A DNA stretch of 64,000 nt. It comes from Vandiemenella viatica (lineage: Eukaryota > Arthropoda > Insecta > Orthoptera > Morabidae). Position 1 is the first letter of the stretch; each line of letters starts with the position of its first letter. The stretch is taken from contig JARYHS010008074.1 of NCBI GenBank assembly GCA_031002005.1, positions 270,569,930 to 270,633,929 on the forward strand, read 5' to 3'. The notes under the pieces were generated by a model. It saw only the letters and a list, made by a program, of their open reading frames with translations, had not been told where the DNA came from and did not search any database. This document shows positions 34,221 to 44,689 of the stretch, piece after piece. Position numbers and translations under genes: made by a program.

Positions 34221-36239
34221 ATGTCAGTAGAATTTCATGCGTCTTTTCCGTGCAAGTGAGGTGAATCGTACGGTCAGTGAATACAGTTTTTCTGAGCTTT
34301 TGCGTATCCAAATGACATCTTGGTTCTTGGGGCCTATTTTTATATATATATATATATATATAAAAGAATATTGATTCCGTTTCTTCGCAGTCAAGGTAAT
34401 ACGAATGTATAATATAAGTACGTAATTTGTGATGTGCATTATTTTATTTTGTCTATAGGCCACAAAGGTATAAGTGATTTTATTCTCTTATTTTTATACT
34501 TAAATCTTAATGATTATCACACAAGTTTGACATGTAAAATTAAAAATTTGGTGACAAATACGTGGTATGTTTTATTACAATCTTTATGATAAATATTTCA
34601 AACGTATTTTCAAAAACCTGTTTTTTTTCAAAAAGTTTATTTTGTCACTTGTACTCCTATGATTTGCAACCCGCCAATTATCAGAGATATGCATAATATA
34701 TTATTATCTCATGCATTGAAATAGTTGAAAGTGAAAATTCGTGTATTACAGAAGGAGACAAATATGAAAATTGTTATTGTGGCATGTATTATATCACAGA
34801 TAACCAATAATAATAATTACTAACAACAAAGAAGTAAACTAATGATTGCTTCATGCTGCATTATATATATGGCTGCAGTGGTTTCGTTAAATAATGCAAC
34901 TAGAAATTTATATGGTAATCTAAGGAACCTGAGGATGAAGGAGGATTATAAAACTGTCTTACACAAATAGTGGAATGAACGTTGTGTAAAATTCTAGTTA
35001 ATGGTTTTGTGAAACTGTTAAGCACATTTACAACAGTATATTAGGAGATTGTAAGAATGAATGATTTTCAATGTAATCAAAAGGTGGAAACAATTGAGAG
35101 AGCTATTGAACTTTTGAAGAAATTGGATATAGAGGAGACATGTGAATCCACTTTCCCCAGGAAGATAGTTTTCGATCCAGCATGCCGATATGGAAGTACA
35201 AACAACACATTTCAGGAAGGCAAATTAAAAGGAAAAATGTTGAAGAATCGCCAATAGGGGTGATTGTAGATATCAGAATGGAGATGGGGAACCATGAGAA
35301 TGGAATGGTAAAGATGAGAGAAGAGGGGTAGGGAATGGGAACAAAAATAAGGAAAACTAGTAACTGTCGTTAGTCCAACCCCAATAGTGTCTGCAAGATT
35401 TGTGATATGGACTAACTATATGCTGATGGAGTACGGATTGACAACTTTAAATTCTACAGAAAGTAGAAGTAAAATGATTGGGAGACAGATTCTTTTTGGA
35501 GGATGAAAGCAAAAATGCCAGTGGAAATCATTTTGAGCTCCATGTTAAATTTACCTTGCTTAGAAGTGATGGTCTGGCTGGCCAAAGTTAAGGGTGGTGC
35601 AGAAGCCATCCATTTAAATTTATTATGCCTGATGAAATGTGTTGTGCACGATTGTGGGTAAATACCCAAATGATTTAAGTCACGTTAGGGCTAAATTTTG
35701 AGGGATGAAAACAAACAACTATGGATGGAACCTTTTCCGTCAAATTTTATTAGAAATAAAGTACAGAATATGTTGATCGAGAAGGTTTTATCAAGTGCAA
35801 AAACTAAAATAAATTAGAGAACTACTAATACTCATAAATATTTAACGTGGAGACAGAATAATCAGACATAACAGAAGTAATAGCCAGTCAATTAATTTTC
35901 TCCGCTACCTACACTTTAATTTCCTAACTACCGTACCTATTTTGCAATTACAGTAAATACATAATTAGGCTTCGAAAGGTCAGAACTTATAAGATAATCC
36001 ATCTATTATTGAAAATACATAACAATACGTCGGCAACATGGAGAATATTATAAACTACTATACCCTTGAAAATTCTTTATGTAATAGTGTAACCGGAAAG
36101 ACCTTTAAAATGCTAGAATTATGATACTATGAATATCGATCTCATACTGGTATATATGGTATTTCCCTAACAGATTTCTTAACACCCTGCTATTGCTGCA
36201 ACAGCTACAAAGTGGTTTTATTGGTTGTTTTTCCAAAGG
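34221..36239. other. Unassigned AT-rich sequence
   Basis: A (TA)n run lies at about 34340-34362. A 66-codon open frame at 35057-35257 begins MNDFQCNQKVETIERA and is helical in character, but nothing supports it as a gene. The rest shows no recognisable element. Confidence 0.4.
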
Positions 36240-36726
36240 ACTGTGTCAGCGGTTATAGAAGAGAGAATCCGTTACACCACAATATCAGAACATATGCGCT
36301 AACTGCATTAAAAACTTTTGAAATTTAAGCAACTTGTGCCCCTCTTACTTAAAATGTACTGCATGCTATGAGTCTCCAAACACACTTCGCAAAATAACTG
36401 TCTTACCCTATATCAAAGGCCTCATGTCCAACTAGTTCACAAGGCCCATAAGAGATCGGCACCTCTAAGCTGAAAGTTAAATACAGGCATTCCCCAGTAC
36501 AAGCTGAGGGGATGTACGAGGTTCCTTATAACTTTCGATTGGTGTATACTGGAGAGACTGGCTGCACAGTAGACAAGAGGCTGCGAGTACAGGTCTGTCA
36601 CTACAAATCGGCCATGGCACTGCATTCATTTACGGCTGGTCACGCCATCAACTTTTACAACACCAGACGTCTTTCGAAAGAACGTTAGAGGTGGCAAGAT
36701 CGATAAAAGAGGCGCTAGAGATTGAT
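36240..36726 (+). pseudogene. Penelope-like element, GIY-YIG end (5' of Polinton)
   Basis: VLPYIKGL near 36405 is the linker phrase between reverse transcriptase and endonuclease in Penelope-like elements. VYTGETGCTVDKRL (about 36545-36590) with the downstream GHAINFYNTR is the GIY-YIG-type endonuclease, with the usual G-I-Y start degraded. The frame reaches KEALEID at the ATTGAT site where the Polinton inserted. The remainder is at 53694-54060. Confidence 0.7.
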
Positions 36727-37783
36727 AGTAGATAGGACTCCTGCGTGACGGCTCAATGGGCTCTTATGGACAAGAGTGAGGATTCACCTAATGGACCAAA
36801 AAATTGTAATCGATACCCTTCCCCCTCCCCTACTTGTAACTGATACCCCCTCCCCTTCCCACTAACCTCAGTTCCCCCTCCTTGTAACCTGATACTCTGT
36901 CGCTTACCTTAAAACCTGAGTTTCCCCACCTTGTAACCGGATACCCTGTCATTGACCTTGAAACCTGATACCCCGCGGTGTAACATGATTCCCTTCAGTT
37001 GGCCTTGTACCCGATGCTCTATGCAGGTGTTCCAGTGCAATCTGATTTCCTACTGTTGACCATGCAACCTCAGTTCCCCCTCCTTGTAACCTGATAGTTT
37101 ATGCAGGTGTTCCAGTGTAACCTGATATCATACCGTTGGCCTTGTAACCTGATACTCTATGCAGGTGTCCCTTCCGTGTAACCTGATACCCTTTGCAGGT
37201 ACAAATCTGTTGTAAGCTGATACCACCCCCCTCCCCTCCCCACTAACCTCAGTTCCCCCTCCTTGAAACCTGATACTCTATGCAGGTGTTCAGTGTAATC
37301 TGATACCATACCGATGACCTTGAAACCTCAGTTTCCCCTACATGTAACCTGATACCCCCCTTCCCTCCCCACTAACCTCAGTTCCCCCTCCTTGTAACCT
37401 GATACCCTGTCACTGACCTTGAAACCTGATACTCTATGCAGCTGTTCCAATGTAACCTGATATCCTACCATTGGCCTTGTAACCCGATACCCCGCGGTGT
37501 CACCTGATACCCTGCCTCGACCTTGAATTCGAAACCACGGGCAGGTACAAACCTGTTGTAACCCGATACTCTATGCAGGTGTTCCAGTGTAACCTGAGAT
37601 CCTACCATTGGCCTTGTAACCTGATATTCTATGCAGGTGTTCCTTCGGTGTAACCTGATACCCTTTGCAGGTACAAACCTGTTGTAACCTGATACCCCGC
37701 GCCGAGAACAGTAGGCGCTAAACCAGTTTTGTAGAGCGGGTGGGCGAACAAAAACAACCGGTTCTCGCTACCTGGAAACGTGC
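36727..37783 (+). repeat. Polinton left terminal inverted repeat
   Basis: It pairs with 52697-53693. The first 60-70 bases are unique; the rest, to about 37700, is a degenerate minisatellite built on GTAACCTGATACC with GCAGGTGTTCCAGT and CCTTGAAACC variants. The inner end is unique (GAGCGGG...GGTTCTCGCTACCTGGAAAC). Confidence 0.9.
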
Positions 37784-37902
37784 TGGGGTAAGACATTCAC
37801 GTATTTATGCTTGGCTAGGACATTCATGAATTGAAGTTTAATAATAATAAATTTAGGTGTTTGTTTTAATAAAAACACATTGTATTTAATTTGATTTGTT
37901 TT

Positions 37903-38372
37903 TCATTTCACCCACCATTGGGCAATTAAAAATACATTTTCAACGGCACATACAGCATTACAAAATATGTGTCCATTACAAAGTTTTATCAAATTATTTT
38001 TCTTGAGTTCTCGTAGAGGTGGACATCCCAAATCTTCAATATTGTAGCAGACTTTCTTCCTGATAATCTTCTGGAATCATCTAGCCTTGTCACGTCCTTT
38101 AACACGTATAATTGAGTCATCTTCATTGGTTACTGCATGTAAAATAGTACATAGTCTACTGAAGGTTACACCAGTAGCATTCCAGGGTATTCCATGATAA
38201 TTATGTGTCAGCCAACTGTTGGGGCGTTACCTCCACGTCTTGGTGAGTTTACAGAATTGCAGTGTGTAGCGATAATGGTGTCTGATCGTACTATACACAC
38301 AACAACTTCTTTGAAAATAAACTTTCCGTCTTTCGTCTTGAATCCCTGTGTGTCCAGGAAGATGGTCGTCAT
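37903..38372 (-). pseudogene. Conserved Polinton protein of unknown function, broken
   Basis: An ATG at 38370-38372 opens MTTIFLDTQGFKTKDGKFIF. A frameshift near 38215 is followed by WLTHNYHGIPWN, RVKGRDKAR, a stop at 38077-38079, and IEDLGCPPLRELKK, ending at 37903-37905. The block order (hydrophobic D-x-Q-G-F start, W-L-x-x-N-x-H, V-K-G, L-E-D-x-G-C-P) matches a family I recall next to insect Polintons. Its aspartates suggest an RNase-H-like fold, but that is inference. It is the gene nearest the left end. Confidence 0.6.
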
Positions 38373-38406
38373 GATACTGCGTGGTGGCGAATAGTGCTAC
38401 ACCATT

Positions 38407-39602
38407 TTATGCGAGCTTCCGCACAACGCTCGTTAGAGGTATGCATTCAACAACACGGTCGTGAAGGATTAGGCAGTAGGCGGAGGTGTAGGCTGGAAAA
38501 TTTTCACTGCTTTCAAACTCCATACGAATATCTACAGGCCCAGTCTTAACAGACTCATTTTGCAGTGAACAGTCAATTACGGCGAGAGATGCAGTTGCAA
38601 TAAAGTCTTCACGGTTTAGTAGCGGCGAAGGATGATCTCGTTCGTAGTAAGACTGCTGGAATCTTGCATACTTATCGTAAAGCACTGTGGTTCTGTTTTA
38701 TCAAAGTCTAAATTCATCTTCTCGTACGGATACGCCACATTATTTAAGAACACTGTCACATTTACGAGATTACAGTGATCAAACGTGGCCGCACTTACAT
38801 CCGGGTTGCGTTTTCTGTTTGTTTGTAATCCTAGAATTAAGAACTTAGGTTTTTCCAGTGGCGTTGATGTCTTCAAAGACCAAATTTGAGACTTACTTAT
38901 AGGAAGCAGTGGGTACTCAAGTAGATCCCAACTTCTGAAATTAATTCGAAGTGCCACCCCACTGTCTACAATCTTAAGCAATGCTAGTTTTTCTCTTTCA
39001 CCCACCTGCACATGAGGCACTACCCATGCGAGTTTATTGATGGTAAATTTACTATTTTGAGGATTTGGATTAGCTTGTACGTATGAATTTGTATCGTCTC
39101 TAGCACGAATCAGTACTAGTTCTTGTTTTACATTTGCAAGTATCCGTTTAAAGTCTTCACAAAAACCCAAGAGCATACTCAAAGGTATACATACATCAAA
39201 TTAGCCATTTCCAAGATCTCGTTGACCCCATCCAGCGTTGTTCAACACGTCAATTTGTTGAGGATTAGCGGAAGTAAGCGTCTTCATTGTGCTTGTTACA
39301 CCTACATTTCTATTTCGGTCAATTTCAACTTCATTAAGTTCTAACCGAATTTCCTCAAACAGTAATGTAAAAGCATTGGATGTGGCAATTGAATTTGTAG
39401 CTCCTGATCCATCTGATTTGACGAATCTTCCTTCAATATGCAAATAACTTTCGCATGGCAGTGTATATGTATCTTGGTTCTGAATAGGTATCCGAATCTC
39501 ATCGTTGTTATTAAATGTGGCTGCCGTATGTGGTTGGTGACTCAAAAACTGTTTGCACGTCACCGATTCGTCAAATTCCACACTTGAAGTTATATCAAGC
39601 AT
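38407..39602 (-). pseudogene. Major capsid protein (double jelly-roll type), broken
   Basis: Start MLDITSSVEFDESV at 39602; stop at 38407, about 398 codons. N-terminal block: FNNNDEIRIPIQNQD and TLPCESYLHIEG, then LLFEEIRLELNEVEIDRNRN, which is the well-conserved opening of Polinton capsid proteins. The middle part contains NSKFTINKLAWVVPHV. There is an in-frame TAA at 39201-39203 and a 1-base shift near 38680, after which YARFQQSYYERD and AYCLILHDRVVE follow in another frame. It would form the icosahedral shell. Its start lies one base after the stop of the 43-aa ORF, and genes here are packed head to tail on the minus strand. Confidence 0.8.
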
Positions 39603-39603
39603 C

Positions 39604-39735
39604 TCATCTATTCTTTTTAACGGTATAGCCTAATGACTGCATAAAGAGCACGTTAGCAGGTGCTAACCATTTCACTGTCGGTTCACTACTGACAACTATT
39701 TGAGTATGTCGTTTCTTATTATAACGAGCGCCCAT
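39604..39735 (-). CDS. 43-aa ORF between penton and capsid genes
   Basis: Intact: ATG at 39733-39735, TGA at 39604-39606. It is basic at the start (MGARYNKKRHTQIVV), with VKWLAPANVLFMQSLGY in the middle. The start overlaps the end of the penton gene by 17 bases and the stop is one base before the capsid start, which argues that it is a real gene in a compact cluster. The function is unknown; a minor virion or assembly peptide is conceivable. Confidence 0.55.
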   Translation of the reverse strand: MGARYNKKRHTQIVVSSEPTVKWLAPANVLFMQSLGYTVKKNR

Positions 39736-40450
39736 TCTTTATATGCAGTCTCAGGGTAATGGTTTCTCCTCTGAAATCCACTAAATTACCGTCCTGGTCG
39801 ACAATACTAATGTGAATATTGCTGAGCGTTTTCACCGTGATGGGGAGATAGATGACATTGGCCGGTACTTCTACAATCTTGTATCCTGGCCGCACTGTTG
39901 GGAAAAACGCGTGTAGTGTGTGCCCCATCTTATCGTCAACGTAATTTCCTGTACATATGCTGCACTCTATTCGTATCGCGTTAACTTTGAATATCTGCAC
40001 AGTGTAGTCTGAGGTATGAAATCCAGTCTTTAACACACATTTCGAAAATCCGAGCAGTGAACCAATTGAGTTTGGTTTAGCAAAGTATATTTCCACCGGG
40101 GTTTGGATCTCGCACTTGAGTCAGTTATTGTTTGCTCTGATAACCAGCTTCCCGTTGTTAGTGTATCGAGTCAAATAACTTGCCAATTCGTTAATATCGT
40201 AAGGTCCTTTGGGTATAATAACCACCTTATTCTTCGAGTAATGAAATTTACAATTTGACTAGTCAAAATCAGGAATCGAATTGTACGTTTGGAAATCTAC
40301 TAACCCGATAGTATAATCGCCTTCACTCAAATCTATCGGTGGAAAGTAATCACAGCCCAAGACCGAACTACTGCCGGACAAACAGAGTGTCACAGACATA
40401 TGTGTTACCCCGACCAAGGTTCGTGCAAGAGAGATGTCATACATTTTCAT
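39719..40450 (-). pseudogene. Penton / minor capsid protein (single jelly-roll type)
   Basis: About 243 codons in one frame from ATG 40448-40450 to TAA 39719-39721, broken by a TAG just after NSIPDFD (near 40258) and a TGA after RANNN (near 40128). Recognisable blocks: CDYFPPIDLSEGDY, IPKGPYDINELASYL, DSIGSLLGF-like NSIGSLLGF, YKIVEVPANVIYLP and IVDQDGNLVDFRGE. These match the Polinton minor capsid protein, which would sit at virion vertices. The start overlaps the end of the protease frame by 14 bases. Confidence 0.8.
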
Positions 40451-41129
40451 GCAGGAACTTTAAACAAAAATGTCCACATACGTGCGTACCGAATTTCAGA
40501 TGTCTTTGCACATTTTACAGGATTCTGTTACCTACAAAGTACCGTTACAATTCCCATGGTGGAGGTAAGTCACCAAAACTGTCGAAATATTTCAGTACAC
40601 CATCCTTGTACTTGATGTATGCAACCCAATGTGTTCCAGAATTTTCAGCACTATCCAGGTTCACGATTCCACATTCATGTTCACGAATTTTTTGGGGTAA
40701 TGTATCACGCATTAATACACCGCGAAAATGGGGTATACCCAAGCGTTTTACATATCTACGTATATCACCATCAGTCAGCGGCTGCGTGGACTTTTTTTTT
40801 TTCAATCCCGCTCCATCTTTTCGGTATGGTTTCAAATACAATCCTTTATCTCTCATTGCTATTGCTTCCATGGTTCCATTGTGCCGTTTCTGCTCAGTCA
40901 ACTGCTTTTTTGCTTCTTTAGTTGCTTTCACAACTCTGGCGATAGCTGAGGCTCCTCCTGCAAGAGCTCCGGCAGCTGACATCCCTGGAAAAATAGGTAT
41001 TAAAGGGTGTATACCACCCTTCTTCTTCTTCTTTTTAATTCCGGCGCTCAACTTTAGTTTAGCACGCAATGTTCCGTTAACTAGTAACGCAATAGCACGT
41101 TCACCAAACTTTGCATCTTTGGCCTTCAT
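40437..41129 (-). pseudogene. Adenovirus-type cysteine protease with basic N-terminal region
   Basis: A 194-codon open frame (41129-40545) is followed by two nonsense codons (40545-40547, 40515-40517) before the natural end at 40437-40439. Residues 40-75: GMSAAGALAGGASAIARV, a hydrophobic Gly/Ala segment. Then come Lys-rich stretches and LTDGDIRRYVKRLGIPHFRG, which starts the protease. Catalytic His is in THWVAY (residue 167) and Asp in YFDSFG (183); the Cys codon (CGH context, 40476-40478) lies beyond both stops, so an intact catalytic triad cannot be made. The N-terminal part is the tail usually belonging to the PLA2-like protein, here in one frame with the protease. Confidence 0.75.
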
Positions 41130-41389
41130 CTGTTTGAAGCCTTCTCTGCTTTGGCTCTATCTGCCCCCTAAGCATACGCAATGTCATGTTCCCTGCATGC
41201 TGCATCTAGAGGGCTGATTCCTTTCTGCCCAAGCGCCAACCGTTTTTCCAGTTTCGTCCCAGGTCCACAGAACTGGTATGTTGGAATGTGTGCCTCGAAT
41301 GGCATTTTATCAACGAGCTTGTTTAGGAAGCCTTGACCCTTCTTCTGCTTCTTCTTTATTGTTCGCTCGTCTATATATACCTGGAGCAA
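41130..41389 (-). pseudogene. Phospholipase A2-like minor virion protein, broken
   Basis: MLQVYIDERTIKK then GFLNKLVDKMPFEAHIPTYQ and FCGPGTKLEKR (calcium-loop-like C-G-P-G), then DAACREHDIAYA with the catalytic-type His-Asp pair. A TAG follows at about 41168-41170 and a frameshift near 41130 leads into the 194-codon frame described above. Parvovirus-type PLA2 domains help virions breach membranes (family knowledge); that role in Polintons is inference. Confidence 0.7.
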
Positions 41390-41407
41390 CCCCAGAATCT
41401 TGTCAAT

Positions 41408-42068
41408 ATGTGGTTCGTCAAACAGAGAGCAACATTACCCGTGAGTAATGCGGATTTTGCTGAAACCAATGCCAAAAGCAAGAATGGACCTCTGTTCCCG
41501 GATACAGTGAGGGCAATAGTGTGTGGACCATCAAACTGCGGAAAGACTAATCTTGTACTCTCCTTGCTGGAACATCCTAACGGACTTAGATTTGAAAATG
41601 TATGTGTTTTCAAAGTCACTGTACCAGCCAAAGTATCAGCTGCTAGGAGAATTTCTGAAGCCTATTAAAGAAATTAAGTGTTTGACATTTAACGATAATA
41701 AAAGTGTACCTCCACCTACTGAAGCTCTACCAAATTCATTTTTTGTGTTTGACGACGTTTCGTGTGAGAAGCAGAATAATATACGAGATTACTTTTGTAT
41801 GGGGAGACACAGGTCAGTAGATTCCTTCTACTTGTGCCAGACATATAGCCGAATACCGAAACAGTTGGTCAGAGACAATGCTAACTTGATCGTGCTATTT
41901 AAACAGGACAACATGAATTTCAAGCACATTTACAACGACCACGTCAACACCGATATGACGTTCATCGAGTTTAAAAACCTATGTAGTTCCTGCTGGAATA
42001 CAAGCAAGCATGGATTTGCGGTTATTGACAAAGACAGCGGCATGTATCATGGACGGTACCGTAAATGA
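41408..42068 (+). pseudogene. FtsK/HerA-type genome packaging ATPase, one frameshift
   Basis: ATG at 41408 (MWFVKQRATLPVSNADF); an upstream in-frame ATG at 41333 gives only a hydrophobic leader and is unlikely. Walker A GPSNCGKT at 41525-41548; Walker B FFVFDD at 41739-41756; then MGRHRSVDSFYLCQTYSRIP with the sensor-like Gln. A 1-base change near 41602 separates the Walker A and B frames. Total about 220 codons, the usual size. It would pump DNA into capsids. Divergent from the protease cluster, so promoters for both directions must lie within about 41330-41410. A poly(A)-like AATAAA is at 42083. Confidence 0.85.
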
Positions 42069-42125
42069 TTTGATTCATTTTTGAATAAATAGACAAGCTC
42101 TCTAGGGCCAGTCATCATTACAACT

Positions 42126-42352
42126 ATGGACAAGTTTGGGAGAACTTCAACGACTCAGAACAAGAGGATGTTGGTATACCCACCTCAACACATACTTCTT
42201 ACAAAGGACGGTAATTTGGATTGTCAAGGTAGAATCCTGAAACATGTAGCTGAACGCACCGACGATGATGAATACAATACATTGACAAGGCAACTACTGA
42301 TGCAGCAATGCTTCTGAAGGAATTAAATCGACAGCAGTTACTATGGTTGTAA
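42126..42352 (+). pseudogene. Small Polinton protein of unknown function, frameshifted
   Basis: It starts MDKFGRTSTTQNKRML, then HILLTKDGNLDCQGRI, and shifts frame near 42290 to end LLKELNRQQLLWL at TAA 42350-42352. The MDKFGR start and the T-x-D-G-x-x-D phrase recur in insect Polinton proteins in this position; a fibre or stalk role is speculation. Confidence 0.5.
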
Positions 42353-42606
42353 CTATTGCGGTAACAGATTTGATTAAAGATCATGCATTCATTCTAGAGA
42401 CAGGTCTTAACTATTATGAAATTCCCGTCAATGGCGTAATCCTCTCAGTAGCCAAACCGGGCAGGGTTGATGTAATACTGAATTGGATTAAAACTGCAAG
42501 GTTAAAGTTTGTGAAGCAAGGTGATCAAGTTATTTTTCTCCCAAATGCCCAACCCCACAAACCATTTATAGCAACATTAACTATCAAGTATAAAATAGAA
42601 CAATAA
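42343..42606 (+). CDS. 87-aa Polinton protein of unknown function
   Basis: Intact frame with MVVTIAVTDLIKDHAFILET, then IPVNGVILSVAKPGRVDVIL and DQVIFLPNAQPHKPFIATL. Beta-rich with few charged clusters. Overlaps the end of the preceding frame by 10 bases. No domain recognised. Confidence 0.5.
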   Translation: MVVTIAVTDLIKDHAFILETGLNYYEIPVNGVILSVAKPGRVDVILNWIKTARLKFVKQGDQVIFLPNAQPHKPFIATLTIKYKIEQ

Positions 42607-42636
42607 ACTCGCATAAGCTTCATTCAATGCTTAAAC

Positions 42637-43355
42637 ATGGATACAGCAACAACTAAACGTGGTATCATAATAGCAGGGAATGCAATTCGACGCAAGTTAC
42701 TCGAACTAAAGACGGGCCTGATTGACTCTGAGAAATTATTCAAAGATTCGTTAAGACCTGTTACAGATTCTATGGAAAGAGTTTTCTTACCTCAGCGACA
42801 TGTACGGCAGTTTCCTGGCTTGATCGAAGATTTCGTGAAGTCACTAAGTCGAAGCGAGCGAGATTATGATTCGGTGTATGGTATCCGAAAGAAGAATGAT
42901 TCACTAGTGATTGGAAAAACTCCTGTGACTGTCGATGATGATATTATTATAATCGATGGTAATGAATATGAACGAACACAAAATCCAAAAACATACACTG
43001 CCAAGGACTTGAAAACTATTTGGAAATATTAAACAACACGAGTGCTCACAGAGTAAATTTCAATCCGTCCGGTGAAGTTTTGAAAATTACATCCACCAAG
43101 TATAAAAACATAATCTCTAAGCTTGACACTCTGTCGGGTTCTGGTCTTCTTCCCATGAGGGAATATGTGTATTGGGATGATCCGAATGAACTCGTTGAAA
43201 GACTAAAGTTACTTACAGCGTCAACATCAGCAGGACATACGGCTCACTCCAACGAAATTTTATCAGCGATTGAAGAACATCATCGTCTAAAATGGATCAA
43301 GTTGTGGGAGAACTCCATAAACCAGCAAGAAGAAATTTGCCAAAAAGACGTGTAA
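42637..43355 (+). pseudogene. Conserved Polinton protein with WDDPNELV motif
   Basis: Two overlapping frames (42637-43032 and 43020-43355) probably form one gene of about 235 codons with a shift near 43020. First part: MDTATTKRGIIIAGNAIRRK and VTVDDDIIIIDGNEYERT. Second part: KYKNIISKLDTLSGSG, VYWDDPNELVERLKLL and AGHTAHSNEILSAIEEHHR. The W-D-D-P-N-E-L-V and G-H-x-x-H-x-N-E-I blocks are a strong signature of an uncharacterised Polinton family found next to the integrase. Confidence 0.65.
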
Positions 43356-44093
43356 AAATCAAAGGTCTTGACGATCTGTGGCAAGCTGATATTGTAGAAA
43401 TGATCCCATACTCTCGTAAAAACAGCGGATACAAGTATATACTGATGGCGATTGATACTTAGTCAAAGTTTGCATGGGCTCTACCTCTCAAGAACAAGTA
43501 CGCTAGTATGGTTACAGATGCTATGAAGAGAATACTGAGTGGTCGACGTGTACCTAAAAATTTACAAACAGACAACGGGAAGGAGTTTTACAATACAAAG
43601 TTTAAGACCCTCATGACAAGCCATGGTATTAATCACTACTCAACATAGAAACATCTTAAAGCATCAATAGTTGAGCGTCTCAACAGGACAATCAAGAATG
43701 CGATGTGGATGGAATTCAGCAGACGCGGTTCACATCGGTGGATTGAACTTCTTCCTCAGTTAATGTCTGATTATAATAACACAGCACCATCAAGATAAAG
43801 CCGCGTGATGTTAAAGACAACTCACTACTTTCAACAGTGTACTTCTGTGTTAAGACTACTACTCCTGCAAAATTCAAAGTTGACGACAATGTTAGAATCA
43901 GCAGATTAAAAGATAAGTTTGAGAAAGGTTACTTGCCTAACTGGTCAACTGAAGTTTTACCATCAGTAAAATAAAATTAACAAATCCTGTAACCTATTTA
44001 CTTAAAGATTATCAAGGTAAAGATATTGCAGGAGCATTTTACCAGCAAGAACTTCAACTAACAAAATTTGCAAGTACATTTTTGGTTCAATGA
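43292..44093 (+). pseudogene. Retroviral-type integrase (RVE fold), broken
   Basis: ATG at 43292. Catalytic triad: Asp in LWQADIVEM (43388), Asp in LQTDNGKEF (43571), Glu in ASIVERLNRT (43673), the last two 34 residues apart. In-frame stops: 43460-43462, 43646-43648 and 43796-43798. Then a frameshift carries the C-terminal part (KFKVDDNVRISRLKDKFEKGY, an SH3/chromo-like tail) and a second shift leads to ITNPVTYLL-type sequence and GAFYQQELQLTKF. It would insert the element into the host genome. The start overlaps the preceding gene by 64 bases. Confidence 0.85.
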
Positions 44094-44689
44094 GTGATAA
44101 AGAGAAGGAAAAATACGATCTTGGTGAAGTGGATGTGTTTTGATAAATCACATGGATTCATAAAAAAGATTTATTTAAAATGTAAAACAAATGTATACAT
44201 TTTTAAAAAAAATATTTCTAATAATTGCGTGTTTTTCTTGCTTCAGTTACCCGAATACAACGCAAATGAGCATGCAGCTCAGCAAACTTACAATCTATGT
44301 ACTCTTAGTGTATTTTACAATGTTTACAAAGCAAATGAGCAGGCACGTATACTTAGTCTATTCCACAAAGCAAATGAGCAGGCAGCTCAACAATCTATGT
44401 AGTTTATTTTACAATGTCTATGAATTCAGCACCACCAGTACTCAAGTTTTTTGTTTATTTACACAATAAAAACATACAATTTTCCTGTACTCCTATTTTA
44501 TAGACTCTAATCAAAGTATATACATCTGAAATTTGTATAGCAGCAAGCATATTTAGTTATTTTATTCTACATATACATTTATTAATGTGCTAAGTTTTGT
44601 ACAATATATTACATATTTACAATCTAGATACACGGATAAACGGTACATTTCATCTTTACTCACCACTATATACAATGTCATACACACAT
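44094..44689. other. Spacer between convergent integrase and polymerase genes
   Basis: AT-rich; 44262-44420 contains imperfect direct repeats of AAATGAGCAGGCAGCTCAAC-type sequence and TTTTACAATGTYTA. AATAAA occurs near 44465. No gene supported. Confidence 0.5.

Noticed and set aside
36800..37700. Independent minisatellite locus
   Set aside because: An inverted counterpart at 52780-53600 shows that it is the body of the Polinton terminal repeats.
41333..41407. Upstream ATPase start giving a hydrophobic leader
   Set aside because: The leucine-rich extension is unlike the family; the ATG at 41408 fits the known start of these ATPases.
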